From Xylophilus rhododendri (lineage in GTDB: Bacteria; Pseudomonadota; Gammaproteobacteria; Burkholderiales; Burkholderiaceae_C), in the NCBI RefSeq assembly GCF_009906855.1, contig NZ_CP047650.1, forward strand, positions 2,480,001 through 2,544,000: a stretch of DNA of 64,000 bases. The letters run 5' to 3'. The notes under the pieces are model-generated. The model was not told the origin of the DNA and did not search any database. It saw only the letters and a program-made list of their open reading frames with translations. How positions within the stretch are numbered: position 1 is the first letter of the stretch; each line of letters opens with the position of its first letter. A program made the position numbers and the translations under genes. Below are positions 34,102 through 42,529 of the stretch, piece after piece.

Positions 34102-34836
34102 TCAGGCGGCCGAGGCGCCCAGCGCGGCGGCATGGGCCGCCTCGTAGGCCGTGGCGGCATTGTTCACATGGCGCGCGGCCAGCAGCGCGGCCAGTTCGGC
34201 GTCGCCGGCGGCGATGGCTTCGAGGATCTGGGCATGGTCGTACCAGTTCTGCAAAGCCCGGCCGCGGTTGATGGGTGCGAACAACAGGGCGGTGCGGTCG
34301 CGCAGGGAACGGGTCATGTCGGCCAGCACTTCGTTGGAGGCGCCTTCGGCCACCAGGTCGTGCACCTGGGCGTTGACGGCCACCAGGGCATCGACATCGT
34401 TGCGGGCGGCGGCCTGGCGGCCGGTGTCGAGCAGGCAACGCAGGCGCTCGACCATCGAGGTGTCGCGCCGCTGGGCGGAGAGCCGGGCATTGAGGCTTTC
34501 CAGGGTGGCGCGCACCTCCACCAGTTCCTGCGCCAGCCGGTCGGACACGCTGGCCACCGTGGCGCCCCGGCGCGGCTCGATGCGCACCAGGCCCTCGGAC
34601 TGCAGGGCGCGCAGCGCCTCGCGCACGGGGATGCGGGACACGCCGAGCTGCTCCGAGATGCGGCCCTCGACCAGGCGGTCGCCCTGCTGGTATTCGCCGT
34701 CGAGGATCTTGCGCCGCAGCGCATCGGTGACGATGGCGAACAGCGAGGCATGCTGGTCACCCAGGCTGGGCGGCAGGGCCGGTGCGGCGGGGGCGGCGGC
34801 CGTTTCGGCACCGCTGGACTCGACATTGGGGGACAT
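34102..34836 (-). CDS. GntR-family (FCD-type) transcriptional regulator
   Basis: A 244-residue regulator. The winged helix (ILDGEYQQGDRLVEGRISEQLGVSRIPVREALRALQSEGLV, seen as GDRLVEGRISEQLGVSRIPV then REALRALQSEGLV, about residues 45-87) is followed by an all-helical FCD effector domain with His/Asp metal ligands (DALVAVNAQVHDL, QILEAIAAGD). A GTATAC-containing site stands 22 bp upstream (34858-34865), implying self-control. Near-identical sites occur before three other transcription units at 37556, 37650 and 40775/40917, which makes this protein the likely master regulator of the HDO locus. A longer frame to 34899 exists but would include the operator. Confidence 0.86.
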   Translation of the reverse strand: MSPNVESSGAETAAAPAAPALPPSLGDQHASLFAIVTDALRRKILDGEYQQGDRLVEGRISEQLGVSRIPVREALRALQSEGLVRIEPRRGATVASVSDRLAQELVEVRATLESLNARLSAQRRDTSMVERLRCLLDTGRQAAARNDVDALVAVNAQVHDLVAEGASNEVLADMTRSLRDRTALLFAPINRGRALQNWYDHAQILEAIAAGDAELAALLAARHVNNAATAYEAAHAAALGASAA

Positions 34837-34856
34837 GGGCGCCAGGAGTTCGCGGC

Positions 34857-34873
34857 TGGTATACAAAACCGGA
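34857..34873. promoter_or_regulatory. Putative GntR operator, autoregulatory
   Basis: TGGTATACAAAACCGGA contains GGTATACA, the right half of the motif GAATACnGTATACC found at 37556, 37650 and 40917. It lies 22 bp before the gntR start codon. Confidence 0.5.
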
Positions 34874-34906
34874 ATTGTAGTGGCGCCCTCGTCGCGCACC
34901 GGCTTT

Positions 34907-35827
34907 TCAGCCGGCGTGGATGCGGCTGTAGGCCAGGCCCGCCAGGGCCACGTCCTGCAGGCCGATGCCGACCGACTTGTAGAGGGTGATGTCGCTGTCG
35001 CGCTGGCGGCCGGGGACCTTGCCGCAGACCAGGTCGGCCAGTTCCACGATCTTGCCCTCGGGCAGCAGCGCGTCCGGCGCGGCGCGCACCAGGTCGCCGG
35101 CCTCGCGCAAAGTCTGCTGCTTCCATTCGATGGCGATCAGGCTGGCGCGGCGCAGGGCCGTGTCGTCCAGCTCGCGGGTGTGCGGCAGGCTCGATCCGAT
35201 GGCGGCGACGAAGCAGCCTTCGGGCAGGGCCGAGCCGGCGAACAGCGGCTCGGTGGCGCGCGAGGCGGTGACGACGATGTCGGCCTCTTCGATGGCTGCG
35301 TCCGCGGTGGCGGCGTGTTCGATGGCCACCCCGCAGCGCTGCTGCAATGCGGCCAGGGTGGCGGGCGCGACATGCGGATCGAAGACGCGGATGCGCTCCA
35401 GCGGATAGGCCGCCGCCATCTGCACTGCATGCGCCTGCCCCTGCACGCCGCAGCCCAGCAGGCCGAGCCGGCGCGACGCCGGCCGCGCCAGGTGCCTGGC
35501 CGCGATCACCGAACAGGCGGCGGTGCGCAGCCGGGTGATGGCGCCGGCATCGAAGGAGGCCAGCGGCGCGCCGGTTTCGGTGGAGAACAGCAGGATCACG
35601 AAATTGAACTGCCCGGCGATGGTCGTGTAGACCTTGGCGCCGGCCACGTGCTGGCCCGGGATCACCGCGCCCAGGGTGGACAGCTTCACGCCGCCGGCCT
35701 CGGTGCGGATGCGTTCCTGCATCGCCGCCTCGCCGCGGCCCAGGCGCTCCAGCGCGTCCTGCAGGACATGCTGGGCATCGGCCGGGGAAACGGCCGCGTC
35801 GATCATGGTGTCGGTGATGTGCTGCAT
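34907..35827 (-). CDS. Ornithine cyclodeaminase / mu-crystallin family protein
   Basis: A 306-residue NAD(P)-dependent enzyme. The Rossmann segment RRLGLLGCGVQGQAHAVQMAA (about residues 121-141) and VVTASRATEPLF are typical. KVYTTIAGQFNF and GAITRLRTAACSV complete the family pattern. Relatives cyclise or reduce alpha-amino acids and cyclic imines (ornithine cyclodeaminase, alanine dehydrogenase, ketimine reductase); the residue pattern does not decide between them. Last gene of the HDO operon, 5 bp from the ferredoxin gene. An imine or amino-acid intermediate in the pathway is implied. Confidence 0.85.
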   Translation of the reverse strand: MQHITDTMIDAAVSPADAQHVLQDALERLGRGEAAMQERIRTEAGGVKLSTLGAVIPGQHVAGAKVYTTIAGQFNFVILLFSTETGAPLASFDAGAITRLRTAACSVIAARHLARPASRRLGLLGCGVQGQAHAVQMAAAYPLERIRVFDPHVAPATLAALQQRCGVAIEHAATADAAIEEADIVVTASRATEPLFAGSALPEGCFVAAIGSSLPHTRELDDTALRRASLIAIEWKQQTLREAGDLVRAAPDALLPEGKIVELADLVCGKVPGRQRDSDITLYKSVGIGLQDVALAGLAYSRIHAG

Positions 35828-35832
35828 GGCTG

Positions 35833-36126
35833 TCAGGCCTTCTTCTGCCAGGACACGGCCACGCTGCCGCCGAGCACGAAGGCCTGGCAGGCCATGCGGT
35901 AGCCGGCCTCGAAGTCGGCATCGCCCAGGTGCTTGCGCTCCTTGGGCTTGATCTTGTCCATGTTCTCGATGCCCTGCTCGATCAGGCACTTGCAGGTGCC
36001 GCACAGGCCGCCGCCGCACTTGAACGGGATGCCGGCCTTCTCGCGCAGGGAGACCCGCAGCAGGTTGCTGTTGTCGGGCGCTTCGACGACCTGGGAATCG
36101 TTGGTGATGAATGTGATCTGGGCCAT
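35833..36126 (-). CDS. Plant-type [2Fe-2S] ferredoxin (1)
   Basis: A 97-residue ferredoxin with cluster cysteines C37, C42, C45 and C80 (CGGGLCGTC ... MACQAF) and an extra C47. It is a small electron carrier. It belongs to the minus-strand operon headed by the HDO enzyme and probably delivers electrons from the reductase encoded at 39688 to the diiron centre. ATG 36126 gives the expected short first strand (AQITFITND). Confidence 0.87.
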   Translation of the reverse strand: MAQITFITNDSQVVEAPDNSNLLRVSLREKAGIPFKCGGGLCGTCKCLIEQGIENMDKIKPKERKHLGDADFEAGYRMACQAFVLGGSVAVSWQKKA

Positions 36127-36158
36127 CGGGGATGCGGCAGTGGGAGGTAGCAGGAAAC

Positions 36159-36461
36159 TCAGACCCGGATCAAGGCCGTGTCGATGGAGCCGAAGGAGGT
36201 GAGGTGGTGCAGCTCGCGCAGCGCCGCCTCCACCGTGTCGAAGCGTTCGAGGAACTTGGCCGGCACGCTGTTGACGGAAGGCTCGCCGGATTCGTCGATC
36301 ACCTTCACGCGGGTGGTCGCCAGCGCGCCGGTCAGCTCGGCGATGACGAAACGCGCCTTGACGCGGCCGCAGAAGACATAGTCGTAGCTCTGCACCGCGG
36401 CCAGCCCCTCGCCCATCTCGGTGCGGAACTGACCGGGCTTGCTGGTGAGCACCAGGTACAT
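36159..36461 (-). CDS. Small conserved-looking protein of unknown function
   Basis: A 100-residue soluble protein (MYLVLTSKPGQFRTEMGEGL at the start) encoded between the two ferredoxin genes, with 15-32 bp gaps. It contains one cysteine (YDYVFCGRVKARFVIAEL) and no metal motif. Predicted alternating strands and a helix (VEAALRELHHLTSFG) suggest a small alpha/beta fold. I do not recognise the family. Its place suggests an accessory or stabilising subunit of the oxygenase system. Confidence 0.65.
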   Translation of the reverse strand: MYLVLTSKPGQFRTEMGEGLAAVQSYDYVFCGRVKARFVIAELTGALATTRVKVIDESGEPSVNSVPAKFLERFDTVEAALRELHHLTSFGSIDTALIRV

Positions 36462-36476
36462 GGCGGAACTCCGGTT

Positions 36477-36791
36477 TCAGGCGGCGGTGGTGGCCGCCGC
36501 GTCGTCCTGGCGCAGCTCGATGTCCTGCTCGATCCAGAGCTGGCAGGCCAGGCGCCAGCCGGCATCGAGCCGCTCGCCGAGCTGCTTCTTCTCTTTCCAG
36601 TTCGGCGGCGGCAGAAACTCGGCACCGGCCAGCACCTCGCAGGCGCAGGTCGCGCACTTGCCCATGCCGCACTGGTACTTCAGGTGCGGAAAGGGAAACT
36701 GCTTGATGCCGGCACGCACGACGAGGTTGGATTTCTCCTTCACCTCGCCCTCGTAGGCCTGGCCGTTCTTGCGAAAGACGACGTGGGGCAT
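36477..36791 (-). CDS. Plant-type [2Fe-2S] ferredoxin (2)
   Basis: A 104-residue ferredoxin with C41, C46, C49 (CGMGKCATC) and C83 (LACQLW), again with an extra Cys after the cluster loop (C51), like ferredoxin 1. It differs enough to be a separate gene lineage rather than a recent copy. It follows the HDO gene by 6 bp. Confidence 0.86.
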   Translation of the reverse strand: MPHVVFRKNGQAYEGEVKEKSNLVVRAGIKQFPFPHLKYQCGMGKCATCACEVLAGAEFLPPPNWKEKKQLGERLDAGWRLACQLWIEQDIELRQDDAAATTAA

Positions 36792-36797
36792 CGGTCC

Positions 36798-37520
36798 TCA
36801 GGCCGCGACGGCTTCTTCTTCCTGCACGGCGACGTAGTCGTTGTACAGGGCCGTCGTGTAGAGCAGGCGCATCTGGGCGCCCACTTCGCAGATCTTCAGG
36901 CAGCGGGCCTGCAGCTCGGGCGTGTTGGCCAGCTCCAGCACGATCTGGTAGCCGCGCTCGCCATGGATCTCGTCGGAGACGATGTGCAGGTCGAAGAACT
37001 CGACTTCCTCGTCGCTGAAGCCGTACTTCTCGCGCAGGGTCGGGGTCTGCTTGCGGTAGATGGAAGGCACTTGCGATTCCAGGCCCACGACCAGGCCGGC
37101 CACGGCCACCACCGGGTCTTCGCGCATCGCCACGGCGTAGCACCAGGCCTGCAGGGCACGGGTGGTGGGGGACATGTTGTCCTCGTCCTGCACCCGCTCG
37201 CGCGTGGTGCCGCAGGCCTCGGCGAAACGGATCAGCAGATCGGTGTGGCGGTCGCCGCCGATCTCTTCCTCGTACATATTGGCCAGCAGGAAGTCCTTGG
37301 CCTCGACATGCTGCGCGGGCATGCGAGCATAGACATAACCCAGGTAGTCGGCGAAGGGGCCGACGTAGTGGTAGTGGTTCTCGGCCCAGCGGGCGAGCTG
37401 GGCGCGGCTCAGCGTGCCGCCGGCCCAGGCCAGGCTGAACGGGGACTTGTTGGCGCTCTTGCCCTTGATGGCGTTCTCAAGGGCGGTGCGGAATTCGTCG
37501 CGGGACATCAAAGCGGACAT
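36798..37520 (-). CDS. Haem-oxygenase-fold diiron oxygenase (HDO, CADD/PqqC-like)
   Basis: A 240-residue all-helical protein of the TenA/PqqC/CADD superfamily. All six diiron ligands of CADD-type HDOs are present with the right spacing: Glu85 and His92 (YEEEIGGDRH), Glu148 (VGLESQVPS) and His179, Asp183, His186 (LHIVSDEIH). HDO enzymes activate O2 for oxidations or C-C cleavage of fatty acids, amino acids or self-derived tyrosine. Two ferredoxins follow in the operon, a ready electron supply. The promoter carries a GAATACTGTATACC site at 37556-37569. Start ATG 37520; ATG 37508 also possible. The substrate is unknown. Confidence 0.85.
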   Translation of the reverse strand: MSALMSRDEFRTALENAIKGKSANKSPFSLAWAGGTLSRAQLARWAENHYHYVGPFADYLGYVYARMPAQHVEAKDFLLANMYEEEIGGDRHTDLLIRFAEACGTTRERVQDEDNMSPTTRALQAWCYAVAMREDPVVAVAGLVVGLESQVPSIYRKQTPTLREKYGFSDEEVEFFDLHIVSDEIHGERGYQIVLELANTPELQARCLKICEVGAQMRLLYTTALYNDYVAVQEEEAVAA

Positions 37521-37555
37521 GGCGGCTCCTGCTGGGGTGGAAGATGAAGAAGTAC

Positions 37556-37569
37556 GAATACTGTATACC
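37556..37569. promoter_or_regulatory. Putative GntR operator before the HDO operon
   Basis: GAATACTGTATACC, 36 bp before the HDO start codon. It is the exact reverse complement of the site at 37650-37663 in the same divergent region, so each promoter has its own facing copy. GT-AT-AC in the core fits the general GntR pattern. Confidence 0.72.
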
Positions 37570-37649
37570 GAATTAAAAAGACGCTCAAGCGCATTTCGGA
37601 GTTTTACTAGCAGGAATCGCGCCGCACCCATTTGCGTCAGATCAAGTTT

Positions 37650-37663
37650 GGTATACAGTATTC
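37650..37663. promoter_or_regulatory. Putative GntR operator before the aldehyde dehydrogenase
   Basis: GGTATACAGTATTC, 25 bp before the aldehyde dehydrogenase ATG and identical in inverse to the site at 37556-37569. Confidence 0.72.
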
Positions 37664-37687
37664 GCACAAAGCCACTCGTCTTCCGAC

Positions 37688-39148
37688 ATGACCCTGCCTG
37701 CCACCACCACCTTCGACAACTACATCTCGGGCGCCTGGAAGCCCTGCCGCAGCGGCGCCACCTTCGCCGACACCAATCCGGCGGATACCGGAGAGACGGT
37801 CGGCCTGTTCCAGGCCTCGGGCGCGGAAGACGCACAGGAAGCGGTCGATGCCGCCCAGGCCGCCTTCGCCGGCTGGAAGAAAACCTCCATCACGAAACGT
37901 GCCAAGGTGCTGCTGGCCGCGGCCGACTACCTGGAAGCGAATGCCGACCGCTTCGCCGAGGAGCTGACCCGCGAGGAAGGCAAGGGCCTGGGCCTGGCCA
38001 AGGACGAGTTCCTGCGTTCGGCGCAGACCCTGCGTTTCTACGCGGTCGAAGCCCAGGGCTACACCGGCGAGACCTTCCCCCAGGACGATGCCGACATGGT
38101 GGTCTACACCCAGCGCGAGCCGCTGGGCGTGGTGACCGTGATCGCGCCCTGGAACTTCCCCGTCTCCATCCCGGCCCGCAAGATCGCCCCGGCGCTGGTG
38201 ACCGGCAATACCGTCGTCTTCAAGCCTTCGTCCGAGGCACCGCTGTCGGGCCTGCGCCTGGTCGAGGCCCTGGTGCACGGCGGCCTGCCGGCCGGCGTGC
38301 TGAACTTCGTCACCGGCCGCGCCGGCGAAGTGGGCCCGGTGCTGACCACCGCGCCCGCCGTGCGCGCCATCACCTTCACCGGCTCCACCGCGGCCGGCCA
38401 GCAGATCCACCGCGCCGCCAGCCTCACCACCCGCACCCAGATGGAGCTGGGCGGCAAGAACCCGCTGATCGTGATGGAAGACGCCGACCTGGACCTGGCG
38501 GTGGACCTGGCCGTCAAGGGCGGCCTCTCGCTCTCCGGCCAGGCCTGCACCGGCACCAGCCGCATCATGGTCGTGAAGTCCGTCCTGGCCGCCTTCACCG
38601 AGAAGCTGGTCGCCAAGGTCAAGACCCTGAAGATCGGCAGCGGTTTGACCAAGGGCATGGACCTGGGCCCGCTCGCCAGCGCCAACCAGCTGAAGAACGT
38701 GCTGCGCTACATCGAGATCGGCAAGCAGGAAGCCCAGCTGCTGTGCGGCGGCGAACAGCTCACCGAGGGTGAATTCGCCAAGGGCTATTACGTGGCGCCC
38801 ACCGTCTTCGGTGGCGTGACCCAGCAGATGCGCATCGCCCGTGAGGAGATCTTCGGCCCGGTGCTCGCCATCATCGAAGTGGCCGACTATGCCGACGCGC
38901 TGGCCCAGGCCAACGACACCGAATACGGCCTGTCCGCCGCCATCTGCACCCGCAACCCGCGTTATGCCCATGCCTTCGCGCTGGACATCGAATCGGGCAC
39001 GGTGAAGATCAACCGCACGACCACCGGCAACCTGATCAACGCGCCCTTCGGCGGGCTGAAGAACTCCAGCACCTCCACCTTCCGCGAGTCGGGCCGCGGC
39101 GGCCTGGAATTCTTCCTGCAGACCAAGACCGTGTACCGCGGCGCCTGA
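37688..39148 (+). CDS. NAD(P)-dependent aldehyde dehydrogenase
   Basis: A 486-residue aldehyde dehydrogenase oxidising an aldehyde to a carboxylic acid. It contains the oxyanion Asn in APWNFPVSIPARK (about residue 154), the glutamate motif MELGGKNPLIV (Glu about 256), the catalytic Cys in SGQACTGTSR (about residue 290) and EEIFGPVLAI. It resembles the 2,5-dioxovalerate/succinate semialdehyde group in outline. It is the first gene of a unit with GlcG-like and reductase genes, divergent from the HDO operon across shared operators. Confidence 0.9.
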   Translation: MTLPATTTFDNYISGAWKPCRSGATFADTNPADTGETVGLFQASGAEDAQEAVDAAQAAFAGWKKTSITKRAKVLLAAADYLEANADRFAEELTREEGKGLGLAKDEFLRSAQTLRFYAVEAQGYTGETFPQDDADMVVYTQREPLGVVTVIAPWNFPVSIPARKIAPALVTGNTVVFKPSSEAPLSGLRLVEALVHGGLPAGVLNFVTGRAGEVGPVLTTAPAVRAITFTGSTAAGQQIHRAASLTTRTQMELGGKNPLIVMEDADLDLAVDLAVKGGLSLSGQACTGTSRIMVVKSVLAAFTEKLVAKVKTLKIGSGLTKGMDLGPLASANQLKNVLRYIEIGKQEAQLLCGGEQLTEGEFAKGYYVAPTVFGGVTQQMRIAREEIFGPVLAIIEVADYADALAQANDTEYGLSAAICTRNPRYAHAFALDIESGTVKINRTTTGNLINAPFGGLKNSSTSTFRESGRGGLEFFLQTKTVYRGA

Positions 39149-39181
39149 TTCCCTTTTTTCCCTCCTCACACCCTCCCGAAC

Positions 39182-39661
39182 ATGAAAAACGTCATCCGCC
39201 TCGAACTGCCCGAAGCCCGCACCATGATCGCCGCCGCGATCGCCAAGTCCAAGGAGATCGGCGTGCTCGAATCGATCTGCGTCTGCGACGACGGCGGCTA
39301 CCCCATCGCCCTGGAACGCATGGACGGCGCCCGCATCACCGGCCCGCAGATCGCCTGGAACAAGGCCTTCACGGCGGCCGGCCACAAGCGCTCCACCCAT
39401 CTGTTCAACACGGCGCCCAACGGCCCGGCCCTGCCGGGCAACGAGGCCTTCGGCATCCAGTGGAGCTTCGAAGGCAAGTTCGCCGTCTTCGTCGGCGGCT
39501 TCCCCATCGTGATCGACGACCAGGTGGTCGGCGGCATCGGCCTGTCGGGCGGCAATGGCGAGCAGGACACCGCCGCCGGCGTGGCCGCGCTGGCCGCCCT
39601 GGCCGAGATGCTGGCGCCCCTGGGCCACAAGGTCCTGGTGCAGGCCGACATCAAGAAGTAA
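39182..39661 (+). CDS. GlcG/HbpS-family protein
   Basis: A 159-residue protein of the GlcG/HbpS (DUF336) family. Typical features are the start LELPEARTMIAAAIAKSKEIG, the segment GARITGPQIAWNKAFTAAGHKRST and GGFPIVIDDQVVGGIGLSGGNGEQD near residue 120. Some members bind haem or sense redox state, others lie beside catabolic genes without known function. It is cytoplasmic, in line with the absence of a signal peptide. It lies between the aldehyde dehydrogenase and the reductase. Confidence 0.83.
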   Translation: MKNVIRLELPEARTMIAAAIAKSKEIGVLESICVCDDGGYPIALERMDGARITGPQIAWNKAFTAAGHKRSTHLFNTAPNGPALPGNEAFGIQWSFEGKFAVFVGGFPIVIDDQVVGGIGLSGGNGEQDTAAGVAALAALAEMLAPLGHKVLVQADIKK

Positions 39662-39687
39662 GCCCCCTGCAAGAAGAAGGACCCGCC

Positions 39688-40707
39688 ATGGCCTACCGCG
39701 TGCACCTGATGGAACCCGCCGCCTCCTTCGAGGTGGACGAGGGCGAGACCCTGCTCGAAGGCGCGGACCGTGCCGGCCAACACCTGCCGCACGACTGCCG
39801 CTTCGGCACCTGCGGCACCTGCCGGGTGCGGGTGGCCTCGGGTTCGGTCGGCTACCAGGAATTCCCGCCCGGCATCAGCGAAGAGGAGGCCGCCGCCGGC
39901 TTCGCCCTCGCCTGCCAGGCCCATGCGCTGAGCGACGTCACGCTGCTGCCGGAACGCCGTCTGGCGCCCTGCTCGGCGCCGGCCCGCCACATGGCGACGG
40001 TGTCCGCCGTGCGGGCGCTGGGCGATGGCGTGAGCCACCTCACCATCACGCTGCCCGAGGCGGCGGCCGCCGACCTGGTCTACCGCCCCGGCCAGTACGT
40101 CAACCTGTTCCTGGAGGACGGCAGCCCGCGCAGCTTCTCCATGGCCTCGCGGCCGGAGGGCGGCCAACTCGACTTCCACCTGCGTCGCATCCCCGAAGGC
40201 CGCTTCACCCACCACCGGGTGAACGCGCTGCAGGCCGGCGACCTGCTGGAGATCGAACTGCCCCTGGGGAACTTCTGCCACCACCCCGAGGACTACCGCC
40301 CGCTGCTGCTGGTGGCCACCGGCACCGGCCTGGCGCCGATCAAGGCCATCCTGGAGTCGCTGATGGACAGCGAGGACGGCCCGCCCGTCGCCTTGTACTG
40401 GGGCGTGCGCACCGAAGCGGATCTCTATCTGCACGAGGAGATCCAGACCTGGGCGGAACGTTTCGACGACTTCAGCTATGTGCCGGTGCTCTCGCGCGCG
40501 GACGAGGACTGGCAAGGCCGTCGCGGCCATGTGCAGCAGGCGGTGGCCGAGGACTTCCCGGACCTGTCCGAGCACGCCATCTACCTCTGCGGCTCGCCCG
40601 CCATGATCGAAGAGGCCCGGCGCGATTTCCTGGCCCTGGGCGCCAGCATCGACCACCTCTACGCGGACAGCTTCACCTTCCAGGCACAGGCGGCCGAGAC
40701 CGTCTGA
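39688..40707 (+). CDS. Ferredoxin-NAD(P)H oxidoreductase (2Fe-2S/FAD oxygenase reductase)
   Basis: A 339-residue reductase with an N-terminal plant-type [2Fe-2S] domain (C37, C42, C45, C76), an FAD domain (PGQYVNLF and RSFSMAS) and an NAD domain (LLLVATGTGLAPIKAIL and YLCGSPAMIEEAR). It resembles the reductases of ring-hydroxylating or alkane-type oxygenases (BenC group). In this locus it is the natural source of electrons for the two ferredoxins and the HDO enzyme. ATG 39688 follows AAGAAGAAGG. Confidence 0.92.
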   Translation: MAYRVHLMEPAASFEVDEGETLLEGADRAGQHLPHDCRFGTCGTCRVRVASGSVGYQEFPPGISEEEAAAGFALACQAHALSDVTLLPERRLAPCSAPARHMATVSAVRALGDGVSHLTITLPEAAAADLVYRPGQYVNLFLEDGSPRSFSMASRPEGGQLDFHLRRIPEGRFTHHRVNALQAGDLLEIELPLGNFCHHPEDYRPLLLVATGTGLAPIKAILESLMDSEDGPPVALYWGVRTEADLYLHEEIQTWAERFDDFSYVPVLSRADEDWQGRRGHVQQAVAEDFPDLSEHAIYLCGSPAMIEEARRDFLALGASIDHLYADSFTFQAQAAETV

Positions 40708-40735
40708 CGCCGCGAAGCCCGGCTCCGGCAACCAG

Positions 40736-40767
40736 CCTCCACGACTTTGCGGTCATGGAGGTTTTTT
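40736..40767 (+). terminator. Intrinsic terminator after reductase gene
   Basis: CCTCCACGAC (40736-40745) pairs with GTCATGGAGG (40752-40761) with one mismatch over a TTTGCG loop, followed by six T (40762-40767). Confidence 0.82.
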
Positions 40768-40979
40768 GCTGGACGGTATACCGAATAGAGATCACATGCG
40801 ATACGCACCGCAAGCGTGCACACCCTCGGAAATCACGCCGTTATAGAGCGTAAATTCCTCTGTATGCACCAGCAAAACCGGGCAGGGTAATTGCTACTCC
40901 TTTGAGGCAGATCAACGAATACAGTATACAAACTGACGTTGAGCCCTCAACCCACGGTCGTACAGGAGTTGCCTTTTCC
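40768..40979 (+). promoter_or_regulatory. Promoter region of permease gene with two GTATAC motifs
   Basis: The region between the reductase terminator and the permease carries GGTATACCGAATAG (40775-40788) and GAATACAGTATACA (40917-40930). The second matches the operators at 37556 and 37650 except the last base. The two are 142 bp centre to centre, which would allow looping. This region is distinctly AT-richer than the genes around it. Confidence 0.65.
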
Positions 40980-42524
40980 ATGGATCAGCATGTCGTCATC
41001 GGTGCCGCGCACTGGACTTATCTGGCGGGGGTCGCGGTCATCGTGCTGACGATGATCCTGCGGGCCAATGTGGTGGTGCCTTCCATCCTCGCCACCTTCT
41101 GCGTGGTCTTCGCCTGGTCGCACAGCCCGGTCACGGCGCTGGGCAGCATCTTCACGGCCAGCTTCGTGGCGGCCAAGGAACTGTTCAACATCTTCCTGGT
41201 CATCGCGCTGATGACGGCGCTGCTCAATGCCCTCAAGGAGCTGCGTTCGGACATCCGCATGGTCGAGCCCTTCCGCGCGGTGATGAAGAACGGCCACACC
41301 GCCTTCTTCATCCTGGCGGGCATCACCTACTTCATCTCGCTGTTCTTCTGGCCCACGCCGGCCGTGCCGCTGGTGTCTGCGGTGCTGCTGCCCGCTGCCA
41401 TCGCAGCCGGCCTGCCGCCGCTGGCGGGCGCTATGGCCATCGCCATCGCCGGCCAGGGCATGGCCCTGTCTTCGGACTACGTGATCGGCGTGGCCCCGGG
41501 CATCAGCGCCAAGGCCGCCGGTGCCGCCGTCAGCGCCGCCGTGGTGGCGGACCGGGCGCTGGTGCTGTCGCTGATCGTCGGCGGCATCGCACTGGTGCTG
41601 GGTTACCTGTCGATCCGCAAACGCATCCAGCCGGCGAGCAACTCGCTGCTGGTGGCCTGGCAGGCGCAGTCCAGCGGCCTGGAGACCGAGCGCCTGGAAG
41701 AGGCCGGCACCTTCGACAAGGCCGAGCTGGCGCGCGGAACGAACGGCCGCGACACGCTGCTCTCCGACAAGGCGGTCGACCGCGCCCTGGCCTCGGCGCC
41801 GGCCAAACGCGTGTTCTGGTCCAAGGTGTTCGCGGTGCTGACGCCGCTGGCCTTCCTGGCGGTGATCGTCACCATGATCGCGCCCAAGCTCATGCCCTCG
41901 CTGCCGCCGCTGCGCGGCGGTGAAGCGGCCACGCTGGTGGGCGGCATGGCGGCGCTGCTGATGATCCTGGCATCGCTGGCCGCCGACGGCCCGCGCAAGA
42001 TGCTGGACGTGAGTGCCGACCACATCACCAGCGGCTTCGTCTTCGCCTTCAAGGCCATGGGCTCGGTGCTGCCGATCGCCGGCTTCTTCTTCGTGGGCGC
42101 GGGCGAGACGGCCGGCCCCATTCTCAACATCGCCCAGGGCACCACGCCGCCGCACCTGCTGTTCGAGCTGATCCAGTCGGCCGAACACCTGATCCCGCAC
42201 AGCCATCTCTTCGTGGCCTTCGGCATCCTGATCGTGGGCATGATCACCGGCATCGACGGCTCCGGCTTCGCCGGCCTGCCGCTGACCGGCTCGCTCTCCG
42301 GCGCGCTGGCGCCGGCCGCCGGCATGGACGCCGCCACGCTGGCCGCCATCGGCCAGATGGGCGCGGTGTGGACCGGCGGCGGCACGCTGGTGGCCTGGTC
42401 CTCGCTGATCGCGGTGGCCGGCTTCGCCCGGGTGCCGGTGCTGGAGGCGGTGCGTGCGCTGCTGCTGCCGGTGGTGACGGGGCTGATCGTGGCGACGATC
42501 TGCGCGGTGACGATCTGGAGCTGA
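40980..42524 (+). CDS. Ion-transporter-superfamily permease (GntP/Dcu-like)
   Basis: A 514-residue inner-membrane transporter with about 12 hydrophobic helices and a central charged loop (about residues 225-280: LETERLEEAGTFDKAELARG). Helix pairs such as FWPTPAVPLVSAVLLPAAIAAGLPPLAG and FAGLPLTGSLSGALAPAAGM look like the re-entrant motifs of the GntP/DcuC/CitMHS group, which carry sugar acids, dicarboxylates or amino-acid-like acids. The substrate is not readable. ATG 40980 is used; an in-frame Met 78 bp upstream would cross the operator. Confidence 0.8.
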   Translation: MDQHVVIGAAHWTYLAGVAVIVLTMILRANVVVPSILATFCVVFAWSHSPVTALGSIFTASFVAAKELFNIFLVIALMTALLNALKELRSDIRMVEPFRAVMKNGHTAFFILAGITYFISLFFWPTPAVPLVSAVLLPAAIAAGLPPLAGAMAIAIAGQGMALSSDYVIGVAPGISAKAAGAAVSAAVVADRALVLSLIVGGIALVLGYLSIRKRIQPASNSLLVAWQAQSSGLETERLEEAGTFDKAELARGTNGRDTLLSDKAVDRALASAPAKRVFWSKVFAVLTPLAFLAVIVTMIAPKLMPSLPPLRGGEAATLVGGMAALLMILASLAADGPRKMLDVSADHITSGFVFAFKAMGSVLPIAGFFFVGAGETAGPILNIAQGTTPPHLLFELIQSAEHLIPHSHLFVAFGILIVGMITGIDGSGFAGLPLTGSLSGALAPAAGMDAATLAAIGQMGAVWTGGGTLVAWSSLIAVAGFARVPVLEAVRALLLPVVTGLIVATICAVTIWS

Positions 42525-42529
42525 GCGGC

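Noticed and set aside
36798..37520. HDO protein as the PQQ biosynthesis enzyme PqqC or a thiaminase TenA
   Set aside because: No pqq or thiamine genes are adjacent and the full six-residue diiron ligand set, absent from PqqC, is present.
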